This document shows positions 42,172 to 53,356 of a stretch of DNA of 64,000 nt, in pieces (the first letter of the stretch is position 1; every line of letters begins with the position of its first letter). A program made the position numbers and the translations under genes. Source of the DNA: Dipteris shenzhenensis (Eukaryota; Polypodiophyta; Polypodiopsida; Gleicheniales); the NCBI GenBank assembly GCA_047967505.1, contig CM106539.1; one strand, given 5' to 3'. The notes beneath the pieces were generated by a model, which saw nothing but the letters and a program-made list of their open reading frames with translations, was not told the DNA's origin and made no database searches.

Positions 42172-45100
42172 AACCAAGAAGAGAAGGTATACCCCATCAT
42201 CGGCAAGCTTCGGGTACACATCCAGGGGTACTTGGATCATCTACCCTTCATGGTGGCACCACTTCAAGGATCAGATGTAATTCTCGGCATGCCCTGGCAT
42301 AAGCAAGTCAACCCCCGAATCGATTATGTGAAGAATATTCTAACCCTCCAACATAAGGGTAGAGATGTGAGCATTACAGCGGGAGTTTCAGGAAACACCA
42401 TTCCTATGGTAAGTCATGCACGATCTCCCAATTTGCTTAAGAAAGGAGTATGTTCTTTTCTAGTGTTTGTACGCGATAAGCAACCAAGTGAAGAAAAGTA
42501 AGATCCTCTCACAAAAAAAAGATTAGATTTCCTTCAGGAATTCTCTAGTTGCTTCTCTCAGGAACTTCCTAGTCACCTCCCTCCTGAGAGACCAGAGGAT
42601 CACAAAATTGACATAGTTCCAGGGTCTTCACCTCCAAATAGACCCCCATATAGAGTTAGTCAATCTCAACAAGATGAAATCTTCAAGCAAGTCCAAGAAC
42701 TCTTGGACAAGGGATTGATCCAACCCAGTAATTCTTCTTTCTGCTCTCCTGTCTTACTAGTCCAAAAGAAGGATAAAACCTTCAGGATGTGCATAGACTA
42801 TAGAGCCTTAAACAAACAGACGGTTAAGAATCGTTTCCCAATTCCTCGTATAGACGATATCTTTGATCGTTTAGGAGGATTTGAAATTTTCAGCCGCATA
42901 GATCTTAAGAGTGGCTACCATCAGGTACGAGTTGTACCTGAGGACATTCATAAAACAGCCTTCCGAACCACATTTGGGCTGTATGAATATATGGTAATGC
43001 CATTTGGCCTTACTAATGCCCCAGCCACGTTCAATCGACTGATGGAACGGTTGTTCAGGAACTATAGACAGTTCACTGCCGTCTTCTTTGATGACATCCT
43101 CATTTTCAGCAAGAATGAGGAAGAGCATAAGGAACATCTAAAGATTGTATTTCAAATCTTAGCTGAAAATGCTCTTTACATCAATGAGAAGAAAAGTGAG
43201 TTCTTTCTTCCTGAGATTCACTATCTTGGTCACATTATCTCACGAGAAGGTGTCCGTATGGACCCAGCCAAGATACAGACAATTGTAGAGTGGCCTGACT
43301 TGAAGAATGCCCATGAGGTAAGGTCTTTTCTAGGCCTATGCTCATATTACCGAAGGTTTATTTGGCATTTTGCTGAACTTGCAGCCCCTCTACATGATCT
43401 CACTAAGAAAAATCTAAAGTTCAGATGGACCCAAAAAGAAAAGGACTCTTTTAATGCTCTAAAGCATGCCCTGACTACAGCTCCTGTACTTATCATTCCT
43501 GACTTAAGGAAACCATCCCTAGTAGCAGCTGATGCCAGTGGCGATTGCCTTGGGGCTTCTCTTACCCAGGATGGTCATGCTGTGGCCTTTGAAAGCCGAC
43601 GACTAAGAGATGCTGAACTTCATTATGATATCTATGAAAAAGAACTCTTAGCTGTAATTCATGCTCTCAAACTTTGGAAACATTATCTTTTAGGGATAGA
43701 TTTTCTTGTAAAAACTGATCATGAAAGTCTTAAATATTTTCTAACTCAACCTCTGATCAGAGAGAGACATATGAAATGGTCTACCTTTCTGCAATCATTT
43801 CATTTTCAGATACAATATACTCCTGGAAAAGAGAATGTAGTGGCTGATGCCCTTTCTCGTAGACCACGGCTTCACCATATTTCAGTTCCCTATCATGATG
43901 AGCTAACAGCCCTCAAAGAATTCTATGAGGGAGATGCTGATTTTGCTCAGCCATGGGCACATTTGAAAGATAGAGGCACCCATCATGCCTACCACATCAG
44001 GGATGGCTATTTATTCATGGAGAACAAACTATGTATCACAAAGCAGCTTAGATCTAAAGTGATGGAGGAAAGCCATAACCCACCCTATGCTGGTCATAGG
44101 GGTATTGTGGCCACCTTTTCAGCCATGGATAAATTTTTCTACTGGCCTAACATGAAAAAGGACACTGCTGCCTACATTTTAGCTTGTCTCGCATGTCAAA
44201 AAGCTAAGTATGAGAGAGGAAAACCCAAGGGTTTACTTCAGCCCCTACCCATTCCTGAGAGACCATGGGAACACATCACCATGGACTTCATTACAGGAAT
44301 TCCCAGGACCAATCAAAATCATGACATGATTTGGGTGATAGTAGATCGATTCAGCAAGCAAGCCCACTTCATTCCTTGCAGAAAGAATCTCAAGGCACCT
44401 GAAGCTGCCCATTTATTTATTAGACACATCTTTAGACACCACGGCATGCCCAAGTCTATAGTATCAGATAGAGACTCAAAGTTCACTAGTAACTTCTGGC
44501 AGGCTTTGTTTGAGAACCTTGGAACTCTTCTAAGTTTCTCCTCAGCTTTTCATCCTCAAACGGATGGCCAAACTAAAGTTACGAATAGTACACTCTTGGA
44601 TTTGCTGAAATTTTATGTGCATGACCAGCAAACCTTTTGGGAGAAATTCCTTCCTCTTGTGGAGTTTGCTTATAACAACACAATTCATTCCTCCACTGGA
44701 AAAGCTCCTTTCGAAATTGTATATGGTAGATCTTTACCAACTCCACTCATGCAAACAAAAGAGAAAATCTTTGCCGCTGATCAATTCGTGGAGGATTATG
44801 ACTCTGCTTATGCCACGGTTCGAGCAGCCATTCAAAAGGCACAGGAGAAACAAAGAGCAGCTGCAAATAAAAGACGGAGGGCGTTTGCAGTGAAAGAAGG
44901 CCAATGGGTCTTATTGAAATTTGAGAAAGCCCGGTTAAAAACCAAAGTGGGCAAAAAGCGCATCTACTTCAAGCTATCCTTTCGATATTATGGTCCTTTT
45001 CAGGTGTTGCAGGTAATAAATGATGTCTCGGTCCGATTGAGACTTCCAGAGCACTGGAAGATCCACAATGTCTTCCATGTAAGCTTGGTGAAACCCTTCA

Positions 45101-45357
45101 TTGGGGAACCACCTCAAGAGCCCACACTGGACGATGCACCTGAAGTAGAGGACACTGAGATCTTGTTGATCCCAGAGCAAATTATTTTGCATAACTTCAC
45201 TACGGGACGTCGAGGCACGACTCGCAAAATGTACCTTTTGAAGTTCAGAGGGCTCCCATCCACCGATGCCCAATGGGTGGACAGAGCTACATTTCAGGAG
45301 TGTCCTGAAATCCTGGATGCTTATGAGGAAGCATTTCAGTTGCGGACAACCGAATGA
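42172..45357 (+). pseudogene. gypsy B pol: PR, RT, RNase H, integrase (E to K), chromodomain
   Basis: Frame from 42172 (EEKVYPIIGKL, protease fold ending VILGMPW) is cut by TAA at 42499, after which 42502-45357 is open. [49 protein letters not shown] and FFDDIL at the catalytic site. RNase H: AADASGDCLGASL, YEKELLAVIHAL, TDHESLKYF, VADALSRRP. Integrase: zinc region with CLACQKAKYERGKPKG, core MDFITGIPR and SDRDSKFTSNFW. Exactly 35 residues after the second Asp, TDGQTKVTN has Lys where the catalytic Glu belongs. Chromodomain at the end (KMYLLKFRGLPSTDAQW). Gag is missing. This copy should be unable to integrate on its own. Confidence 0.92.
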
Positions 45358-45370
45358 AAGACGGAGGGAA

Positions 45371-47211
45371 TGTCATCCTGCTTCAACATGTATCCACTTG
45401 CTTGGTACTATTTCTTTTTGTTTTTCAATAGTATGCTTATTAAGAAATGAAATGTTTTCCTTCTGTTCAGTTACGGACAATGGGGACTAGGTCTAGCATT
45501 TGAGGGTGGACCCCCTTGCTTGGGGTTATGGGCATTAGTGACCCACAAGAGTGATGGCCTCTCTTTGAGAGGGACATCTAGAAACCACACCCCACCTGAG
45601 TACCCAAACATGGGACCAATCAAATGCACAGATTGCATACCGACCTAGGAACCATTCAAGAGAATGTTCCCTGAGCTTTGGGTGTGGGCCTGGCAGCATG
45701 CCAAGAGTAATGGAGATACAAGATAAGACGACAAACAAATGAGCTCAGTATGGCTCAATTATGACCTTAGAGTACGTCAATAGATAGTCTAAGCTGTTAG
45801 GAACCCGTGTGTGCGATCAGAATTAAATTCTGACAACTTTGAAATTTTAGGGTTTTTGGGAGTGACGTGGCAGCTGACACGTGGCAGACTGCCACTTGGA
45901 ATCTGAGCTGGCAGGTCAGTCCACCTGTCCCACACATGTGGCAGCATGCATGGCAAGTGGCAGGGCATGCAAGCCAAGTGTTTGGCCCCAAATCTGGTAG
46001 ATTTGGGGCAGGTTGGGGCTGTCCTCTTTGGGACTGCAGCCCACCAAAAATCTGGGACAAGTGTCCACCTTCCACTCTAGGCCTAGGGGGGGGGCTGAGC
46101 CTATAAAAGAAGGCCTCTCCCCTTCATTCCACACATGAAAATTTCGTCACTTTTCTTCTCCCTCCTTTTAGATGATGCAGCAGAACCTCTCCAGCTCCTT
46201 GGGTGCAGCCAGCTTCTCCCCAGGCCATTCTCTCACCTCAGCAGCACATTCTCTCTCTACAACAGCACATTCTCTCTCTACAGTTCCAGCCCCTCCTCTC
46301 CAGAAATCTGCCCCCTCTCAGCTCTTCTGGAACAGCAGCAGCATCCTCTCTCCTTCACCTAGCCTGGAGCAGCCACAGCCCCTTTCTCTCTCCTGCTGCA
46401 GTCTTTCTCTCTCTACTGCAGAATTTCTCTCTCTACTGTTCCAGCCCATTTCCCTTGCAGAAATCTGCCTTTCTATGCACCTCTGGAACAGCAGCAGCTC
46501 CTCTCTTACATCTCCTCCCTTGGGATCAGCATAGGCACTCTCTCTCTACAGCTATCACTCCATAAAAGCTTTCTCTCTCTAGCCTACAGGCTGTTTTTCT
46601 AAGCTGTTCTCATTCCAGCCCCATTTCCACACTGCCCTCACCCAAGGTAGCTTCAGAGGCATCAAGGACTTCATCTACAAAAGGATCAAGTCACGAAGGG
46701 AGCCTGTATTGTCAAGTTTATCTCATTTACAGCACTATTTCATGTTGTTTCTACTATCTTTCTAGAAACTAGTGTTTGTCTCTAATGTTGGATGTAAGTG
46801 GTGATTGTTGCAGGCTTCTTCCTTGTGGATTGGGCAAGCCAAGAGCTGAAACCTGAGCTTGGAGTCCCCCTTTTTGTTGTCTACCTTGTACACATGCTCT
46901 TGAGTCTTGTATCTAGGTCCTAGGTTTTCACTGAGTTCATCAGTTTGGAAGGTGCATTGCACCTTGGTCTTGTATCTCCATTTTCAAGAATAAAGTGAGC
47001 CTCGATAAGGGGGGGGGGCCGTCTTGGCCCCTCAATCATATTGCATTCTCCAATGATGTCACTTTGTGTTTAAGCTGTATAAGTCTTAATTCCAGCTTAA
47101 TTGCAAACTCTTAAGTTCAAGTATATGTGTTTGGCAACTCGCAATCAACTCATTCAAATGCCTCTGCAAAATCCGTTGTTTGAATTGATAGAAAGCACCG
47201 AGTAGTTTACA
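45371..47211 (+). repeat. 3' LTR of gypsy B
   Basis: Begins right after GACGGAGGGAA (short purine tract). Same 1,841-bp length as the 5' copy, with four substitutions seen. TATAAAA at about 46102 and AATAAA at about 46989. Confidence 0.93.
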
Positions 47212-47296
47212 CTCTACTTCAGTCAACAGTTATTAGGGAGATTCAGTTCAAGGACAGCCACTAGTTTATGGTACTAACGAGATCAAGCGAAGAACC

Positions 47297-48140
47297 ATGA
47301 GTGGCAATGGCACATCCAACCTTGGTGTGAGAGGACACAATTTCCACAGCCCTAGTACCCCCAATCGCAAAGGCCCCAATGATAGCTTTCGCCATGGTAG
47401 CCATGATGTAGATGCAGGGACAGCAATAAGAAAGCCTCTTCACATGCATGATATAGCTCCAGGAGAAACAAGAGGATCATGAGCAGGCTGTCAGAGAGGG
47501 CCATCAAGCAGCTCAGGAGGCCAAGAAAGAGCGCAATCAAGAGGCTCAAGAGGCCACAGAGGACCATCAAGCAGCTCAGGAGGCCAAGAAAGAGCCCAAT
47601 CAAGAGGCTCAAGAGGCCAAAGAGCTCAGAGAGCGCACAACTCAGAGGCGAAGGAAGAACGGGATCATCTTCTCCTCATTTCTCTACTCCGGCCAAAGGG
47701 AGGCAAGGAAAAGGAGGTAGCGGCACAGACCGTCAAAGCTTCATCCCCTAGAGAGCTCAACCTTTTATGTTATGACGGTAAGACCAAAGCCCTAGTGTTG
47801 ATTTCTTGGCTCAATTAGTTTAAGAGTCATTTCTCAAATGTGCCGTAAAAGACAACGAGAAGTGTATCCAAGAAGTACCAGGACTCCACCACGCTAGGTG
47901 ATGGTGGTAATGGGAAGAAAACCTGGGAACGGGCAACCTAAGAAGAACTGGACGACAAAAACTAGCAACAGCTACAGCAGTTTCTTGGATTCATCAACCC
48001 GAGCGACCTATGCCAAAGAGAACCAATGTTTCTATTGTCATAAGCAGGGCCACAAGAAGCAAGATTGCCCTTATTTCAAGAAGTTTCAAGCAGAAGCAGC
48101 CATTCAAGTGGTTCTTCAGCAGCTTCACCTCCCATGAAGA
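47297..48140 (+). pseudogene. gypsy A gag remnant with coiled coil and zinc knuckle
   Basis: ATG 47297 opens 61 codons (MSGNGTSNLG...). A different frame then gives a Glu/Ala/Gln-rich helix, HQAAQEAKKERNQEAQEA, repeated because 47501-47563 is duplicated in the next 63 bp. An intact CCHC knuckle CFYCHKQGHKKQDC is coded at about 48028-48069. Stops separate the blocks. A mutated primer-like TGGTACTAACGAG lies at 47269-47281 just before it. Confidence 0.7.
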
Positions 48141-48539
48141 CAACATCCGTGAGTCATCAAGAAGATCGAAGATCAGCAGAAGAGGAGCCTCACACGTTTC
48201 CCACAATGTTCCACTTTTACTAGCCAGTTTCATTTTGGGAGCACGATGGTGGCACCAATTTGAGGTTCGACCTGACTACCAGAACCAGGGCTTGGATCTC
48301 AAAATCCCAAGCCATGGGGTTAAGTTCATTCCTTGGCCCTACGATACTCTTCCTTGACCATTGATTTCAGCAGTACAAATGTCTCGAGAGATTCCCCGAG
48401 GTGGCGAAGGGCATGTGGTCTACATCAACTCGATCGCATCCACTCAAATCACGACTCCCAACAGGAAAGAATTATGACTGCAGTACCATAATATATTCCT
48501 CACATCAAGTCTCCACCATCCTTACCACAAGTTCAGCTA

Positions 48540-49870
48540 AAGGATCATCGGATTGAGCACATTCTTGGCTCATCACCCCCGAGCAAGCATCCTTACCGTC
48601 TTAGCAAGAAGATGGAGGAGGAGCTTGAGATACAGTTAGAGAAGTTGTTGCGGATTGGCTTCATACGCCCTAGTAGTTCTCCATATGCAGCCCCAATCCT
48701 CTTTGCCAAGGACAGCACGGCAAGGATGTGTGTGGACTACCACGCACTCAACAAACTGATATGAAAAGCCGGTTTCCATGCCGGTGAATGATTACATTTT
48801 GGAATGCCTGAATGGGGCCAACATGTTCTCCAAAAGTATTCTAGAAAGTGGATACCATCAGATCCGGATTCACAAGCTAGATATTCCAAAGTTGGCCATT
48901 TGCACAGAGAAGGCACAATACGAGTCCATTGTTATGCCCTTTGGCTCCATGGGGTCGCCAACAACCTTCAATCGCATAATGTTGTGGATCTTCAAGCCTA
49001 TCATCGGTAAAAGTGTTTTCGTCTTTCTTGATGATATTCTCATTTTTCACTCAGCATGTTTTGCATGTCCAACAGGTTCTTCAGCTCTTGAAGGATAATC
49101 AGCTGTACATCAATGCCAAGAAGAGCAGCTTCTTTTTGGAGGAGGCACACTATTTGGGCTACATCATCTCCCCTACAGATGTTCGATTGGACCCAGCAAA
49201 GTTAAGGACGTCGTAGAGTGGTAGGTGCCTAATACAGCCTAAGAGGTCTACATGTTCATGGGTATTTGTCAAGCTACAAGAAGCACATCAAGGACTTGGC
49301 AAAGATTGCAGTACCCACCACCAATTTGCTACAGAAGGTAAAGACCAAGAAACAGCCCGTCCACTTTAATCTAGAAGCAATTTCAGTTGAAGGAAGCAGT
49401 TACCACAGCCCCATGCCTTGCAGTGGCTCAATGGGATCAGCCCTTGATGTTTGACCGACGCTAGTGACTATGCCATAAGGAGCTCTTAGGAGTGATCCAT
49501 GCGTTAAAAACATGGAAGCATTTCCTGTATGGACAGAATTTTACTGTTTAGGACTGATCATCAAGCATTGAAGTGGCTGCAGACTATTGCAGCTGCCCAA
49601 TGGTCTGACCGCCAGGTTCGATGGAGCCAAACTCTTCAGCAATTTGGGGGAATGATTGAGTACCAGTAACACCTCGATGTCCGCCAACTTTGGAATCGTG
49701 AGGTGGTTGAGTACTAACAGAATTTGCTTCATCGTTTCAAAAAAGGGACAAGTAACCATCACCGCTTGAATGCAGTCAAGTTCAAGCACAGGGGCTCTCA
49801 TGAGGTGTCATGGGTCGAAGAGGAGACTTTTTACAGATTATCCCCACCTCCTTTCAACATATAAGGAGGC
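48540..49870 (+). pseudogene. gypsy A pol remnant: RT, RNase H part, chromodomain; integrase deleted
   Basis: RT start at 48550-48765 ([30 protein letters not shown]), palm at 48820-49080 (FSKSILESGYHQIRIHK, MPFGSMGSPTTFNRIM, FLDDILIF), thumb at 49090-49215 (YINAKKSSFFLEEAHYLGYI). RNase H pieces at 49495-49660 (HALKTWKHFLYGQNF, TDHQALKWLQTI). Instead of integrase, the chromodomain follows at once (VKFKHRGSHEVSWVEEETF, about 49775-49850), then the purine-rich end AGCAGAAGGAGA and the 3' LTR. Many frameshifts. Confidence 0.85.
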
Positions 49871-49908
49871 TTTTCACCTAACCTAGTTCTAATCTCAGCA
49901 GAAGGAGA

Positions 49909-50610
49909 TGTCATGGGCATTTGCAGTACGTGGCATGCTGCAGAAAGGTGCTGCAACAACCACTATGTGGCCAGACAGGTGCCACAAGAGGTAGGCAGTC
50001 ATGGCCAGGTCGGCTAACAGATCTGGTAGGGATAGTGCAGAGGCCTCGTCGGGACAGTTTCCTGGCCTGGTCTATTCATTGGGGGCCTATAGACGGCAGC
50101 CTTCAGGCTCTCATTCTTCATCCACATCAAAGGCTGGAGTTGGGGCAGCTCTCTCCTCACCCAGCACCAGCAGATCATCACGAGTCAGGCCAGAACAGGG
50201 CAGCATCAGATCAGTTCCCATCCCGTGCTCCCTATAGGTCTACAAGCAAGATCGAGGCACCACTGCCTGACAGCAGCAGCAGGGCAGCTTCATCACAACC
50301 CCTTTTCTCCATCAGCTTGCAGTCTTCTACAAAAGAGATCAGTTCCCTCATACACTACTTTCTCCATCCTTTTGTAGTGAAGGATCTTCCTTCTGTACAG
50401 TTCATATTTCTCCATTTATTTCCGGTCGTACGCAGCCCTTTGTGCAACCATAATACAGCTATTTTCCCTCTTCGCAGGCCCTCCATATTCCCCCTCATGT
50501 TCTTGCACTCACACCACTGCGTTTATGAGTGCACCCTTCTCTCAGTTTCTATCTCTACTTCAGTCAGCAGTTAATAGGAGAAAGAGTGAGTGAGTGTTCT
50601 CCCTACTACA
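49909..50610 (+). repeat. 3' LTR of gypsy A
   Basis: TGTCATGGGCAT to CCCTACTACA, followed by TTCAT. Its TATA region is mutated relative to the 5' copy. Confidence 0.85.
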
Positions 50611-50615
50611 TTCAT

Positions 50616-51060
50616 CCATCTTTATTTTCTTTTTCTGAGGTAAGCTCCCCCATGGCTTTGGAGTAGCTCCTCATAGGTCTTTGTCCGCTCCTCATAGGTC
50701 TTTGTCCGGTTTTTAATCTCCATGGATCTAAGATCCAGATGCAAACGACCCCACAACAAAGTCTGGATTGTCATACCATCAAGCTGTCATCTCAATTGAT
50801 TAATTAGCACTCTCCTTCAGAGTAAAAATCTTGCATTGTCAAGACATCCTAAGGAAGGCTTCCTTCATCTGATTCCAATCTATAAAATACCTCACTGGGT
50901 ATTGATTGAGCCACTGCTGCGCTACTTTACGCAATGTGCAAGGAAAATAATAGATTTCTTCATCCTCCAATCCTCTAAAGATAGGAACGCCCCTTTGAAT
51001 CTTGGTGGTCGATGACATCTTCTTGGCCTGTCCACTGCTACATGCTCTCAAATTGCACTT
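50616..51060 (-). pseudogene. antisense gypsy gag remnant, right of the gypsy A insertion
   Basis: Minus-strand 51051-50839 reads MSSTTKIQRGVPIFRGLEDE, then LRKVAQQWLNQYPVRYF and WNQMKEAFLRM, a retrotransposon gag core. Further on, a 24-bp tandem repeat (CTCATAGGTCTTTGTCCG twice, about 50667-50715) encodes EERTKTYEE. It continues beyond gypsy A at 39440. Confidence 0.6.
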
Positions 51061-51486
51061 ACCTCACACTCTGCTAAGCTTTTCTTCTTTCTGAGCCGCA
51101 CCTATTGTTGTGGTATGCTCAGATCTGTTTTCTTGTGAGGAATCATTTCCCTTGTTCCTTCCATTGTCATGGAACTCAGCTTTCCGGTTTATCTTCATTC
51201 GAGCTTCCTATGCCTTCACCCATCACAGTTTCCTCCTCGTGGTTGGAATCTTTTATCACTTCATGGACTTCTCTAACCACCAAGAGTTCTTTGTCGTCTT
51301 CTAGGACACAGCCTGCAAGCATGGATTCTTCAGGGTCTGGCTTCTCAGGGCTTCTGTGTCATTGGCAAGGTTATATCTACTGCCACACTGTCACTAGCAA
51401 GATCAGCAAGGGTTTGGTGGGATGCTATACCGCCTTCCACATGTCCCTCCTTGGGCCTTCTCATGCCTCTGAAACTCCATGGGCTG
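51061..51486. other. no recognisable gene
   Basis: Open frames on the plus strand (for example 51105-51509) show no motif. This is flank between the gag remnant and the fold-back MITE. Confidence 0.35.
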
Positions 51487-52631
51487 CTAAACTCACATCT
51501 TTCCAATAAAATCACATTCAAGAACAAGCAAGAACCTACTGCTGGGAATTTGAATCAACTAGAAGGTTCCAACAATCCAATCAACAGGGAAATCGCAAAT
51601 TGGGAAAGAGAGGGAGAGAGAACAACAACACACCACACTAAGGTGGCCCCTAGTGTGGTGCTCTCTCTCTCCCTCTCTTTCCCAATTTGTAATTTTCCTA
51701 CTCACTACCTTAGGATTGAGGCAAGGAAAGCTATAGGCATACTCAAAGAGCAACAAATCTACAAGTTATGCACGCTAGAGGAGGTCGAGACAGAGGAGCA
51801 TTTCTTATATGCCTACCCAGCCTACTATGAGAACCGAGGACAATACCACTGCCTCTTTTAGGAGAGGCACGGCTTTGGTCCACTCTCATGGTCGATCCAC
51901 TCTCTAGCTGACTGAAATGAGACGACACAGAGCGACACTATTGCGACAAATCAAGCAGTAGCAGGAGGTGACTGTGCCACAAGATGCTGAGGTAGACCGA
52001 GCACAACGACATGTCTCGGGCTTCTACGCATTTCAGTCAACTCAAGACATAGTGGGAGAAAGGAGGAGGAGCTAGTTGAGTGTCGACAGCAGAGAGAGAC
52101 GACGTGATGCTGCCGAGAGGGACAAAGAGACCACACACGACATGAAGAATAACCAGAGTATGCTCGATCGAGGTCCGGTCTTTCTCAACTCTCCTTGTAG
52201 GAGACCGCCAAAGATGAGGCGTCACTCTTGACATAGCCCAGAGCTCGATAGACGCAGATCCGGGATATCTTTGCAGCCCACTAGAGAGCCACCACGGTGC
52301 CAGGTTTTAGCTTTTGAAATTTCAGTTTTCAGTTTCGCTTGAGCTCTTGAGCTTTTTAGCTTAGCATAGCACTCAGCAAGCACCCTAGCGCACCCTTTGC
52401 TTCAGCTCACTTAGGCTTGTATGAGTTCCTTCTCTTGGTGTACTTTGTCCCATAGGCCCGTGAGGCCTCCCGAGGACGTTAATATATCTTTCCTTCTTTC
52501 TTTCTTTTTCATTCCCAATTTGCGATTTTCCTGCTGATTGGATCATTGGAACCTTCTAGTTGATTCCAATTCCCGGCAGTAAGTTCTAGAATGCTCTTGA
52601 ATCCAAGTTTATTGGAATGCTGTAAGTTTAT
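51487..52631. mobile_element. fold-back MITE, about 310 bp, split by a LINE fragment
   Basis: 51487-51645 is inversely repeated by 51652-51699 continued at 52533-52631: TTGAATCAACTAGAAGGTTCC (51549) pairs with GGAACCTTCTAGTTGATTCC (52549), and AAATTGGGAAAGAGAGGGAG with CTCCCTCTCTTTCCCAATTT. The loop region is ACCACACTAAGGTGGCCC / AGTGTGGT. With the LINE removed the two arms form a single long hairpin. No coding capacity. Its own target duplication was not resolved. Confidence 0.75.
51700..52513 (+). mobile_element. 5'-truncated LINE 3' end in the MITE, 19-bp TSD
   Basis: CCCAATTTGTAATTTTCCT (51681-51699) and CCCAATTTGCGATTTTCCT (52514-52532) flank it, a 19-bp duplication with two mismatches. 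It encodes the LINE RT C-terminus (KLCTLEEVETEEHFLYAYPA, then YYENRGQY at 51750-51860), an RHVSGFYAF stretch shared with 3535 and 20889, and a 3' tail GTTAATATATC(CTTT)n. A typical target-primed, 5'-truncated insertion. Confidence 0.8.
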
Positions 52632-53111
52632 GTTGAATCCAAGTTTGCAAAGCTGACTCCAAACGCATACTAGAAAACTAGAGATCAGCGATTTGAATTT
52701 GCAATCAATTGGGAGTTCTATTCCTAGACTTCAAAACATAAACCAGACCCTATGCACGATCCAGTTGAGGAGCTAGAATCCAGGAACATTCCCAAACTCA
52801 TCCTCTAAAAACACAGTGCAGAATGAGATCCCAACGCAACCTTTTCCAGTCCAAACAGCACGACCAGATCTGAAGTTGGTTCTAGGGTACACCAAATTGG
52901 GTGGAAGTTCTTTAAAGGTTCTCAATCGTGAAAAAAAATTTAGAGACTTCATGGAGATTTTGACCTTTAAAGTAATGAAAACCATTCTGAACTTTTTCTT
53001 TGCATATCATATGGTTGTGAGGACACTTCAAATTCTCGTTTAAATATTGGAAGAAGTCATGATTGAAAGCCTGAAACAAATACTGCAGAGTAATTTTTTG
53101 GCATAACTTAC
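52632..53111 (-). other. start of intron 2 of the SGTA-like gene
   Basis: Minus-strand intron beginning GTAAGTTATG at 53111. No further SGTA exon (TPR repeats) was recognised in this stretch or farther left in the window. Confidence 0.6.
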
Positions 53112-53356
53112 AGCATTTGGGACAGGGGTAGCATGTGGTGGCAAGGGACCCGATATCACATCTGAGGTTGTTTGAGAATCCCTTGTGCCAGGAGCTGCTG
53201 ATGAATCTAAACTTGATCGAGATGCTATGAAGAGCTGGGGCAGTAAATCTGGCTGTATAGATTCATCTATGTTAGACATGTCGAGTCCAAATGCATCCGC
53301 AAGGCACTGACTAGCCACATATATGGCCTCTGAATCTACCCCAGGTACAACTTCAA
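53112..53356 (-). CDS. SGTA: SGTA-like co-chaperone, coding exon 2
   Basis: Minus-strand exon of 245 bp between a TTTTGCAG acceptor and a GTAAGT donor. It encodes VEVVPGVDSEAIYVASQCL, ADAFGLDMSNIDES and LLPQLFIAS, the helical N-terminal dimerisation domain of SGTA (small glutamine-rich TPR protein), followed by a Ser/Pro-rich linker ending PVPNA. In eukaryotes this domain pairs two SGTA molecules and contacts the GET pathway ubiquitin-like domain during tail-anchored protein delivery. Joined to exon 1 it makes 106 codons with no stop, ending on a codon boundary. The TPR exons were not found to the left, where retrotransposons begin within about 500 bp. Gene expression is untested; both splice sites and the frame are intact. 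Confidence 0.8.

Larger units (their letters stand above)
40092..47211 (+). mobile_element. young gypsy chromovirus B, TSD CTCTA, gag lost
   Basis: 7,120 bp. CTCTA occurs at 40087-40091 and 47212-47216. LTRs of 1,841 bp (40092-41932 and 45371-47211) differ at only four sites I could find (40197, 41589, 41614, 41724 and their partners), so insertion is recent. The internal region has a primer site, a 231-bp copy of the chromodomain/LTR-start in place of gag, then protease, RT, RNase H, integrase and chromodomain with one stop. Confidence 0.93.
39446..50610 (+). mobile_element. gypsy chromovirus A, TSD TTCAT, hosting gypsy B
   Basis: TTCAT occurs at 39441-39445 and 50611-50615. LTRs start TGTCATGGGCAT. 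The 3' LTR is 49909-50610 (702 bp). The 5' LTR is 39446-40091 continued at 47217-47268, because gypsy B inserted into it. Internal 47269-49908 holds decayed gag, RT, RNase H tail and chromodomain, with integrase deleted. Much older than its guest. Confidence 0.88.
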
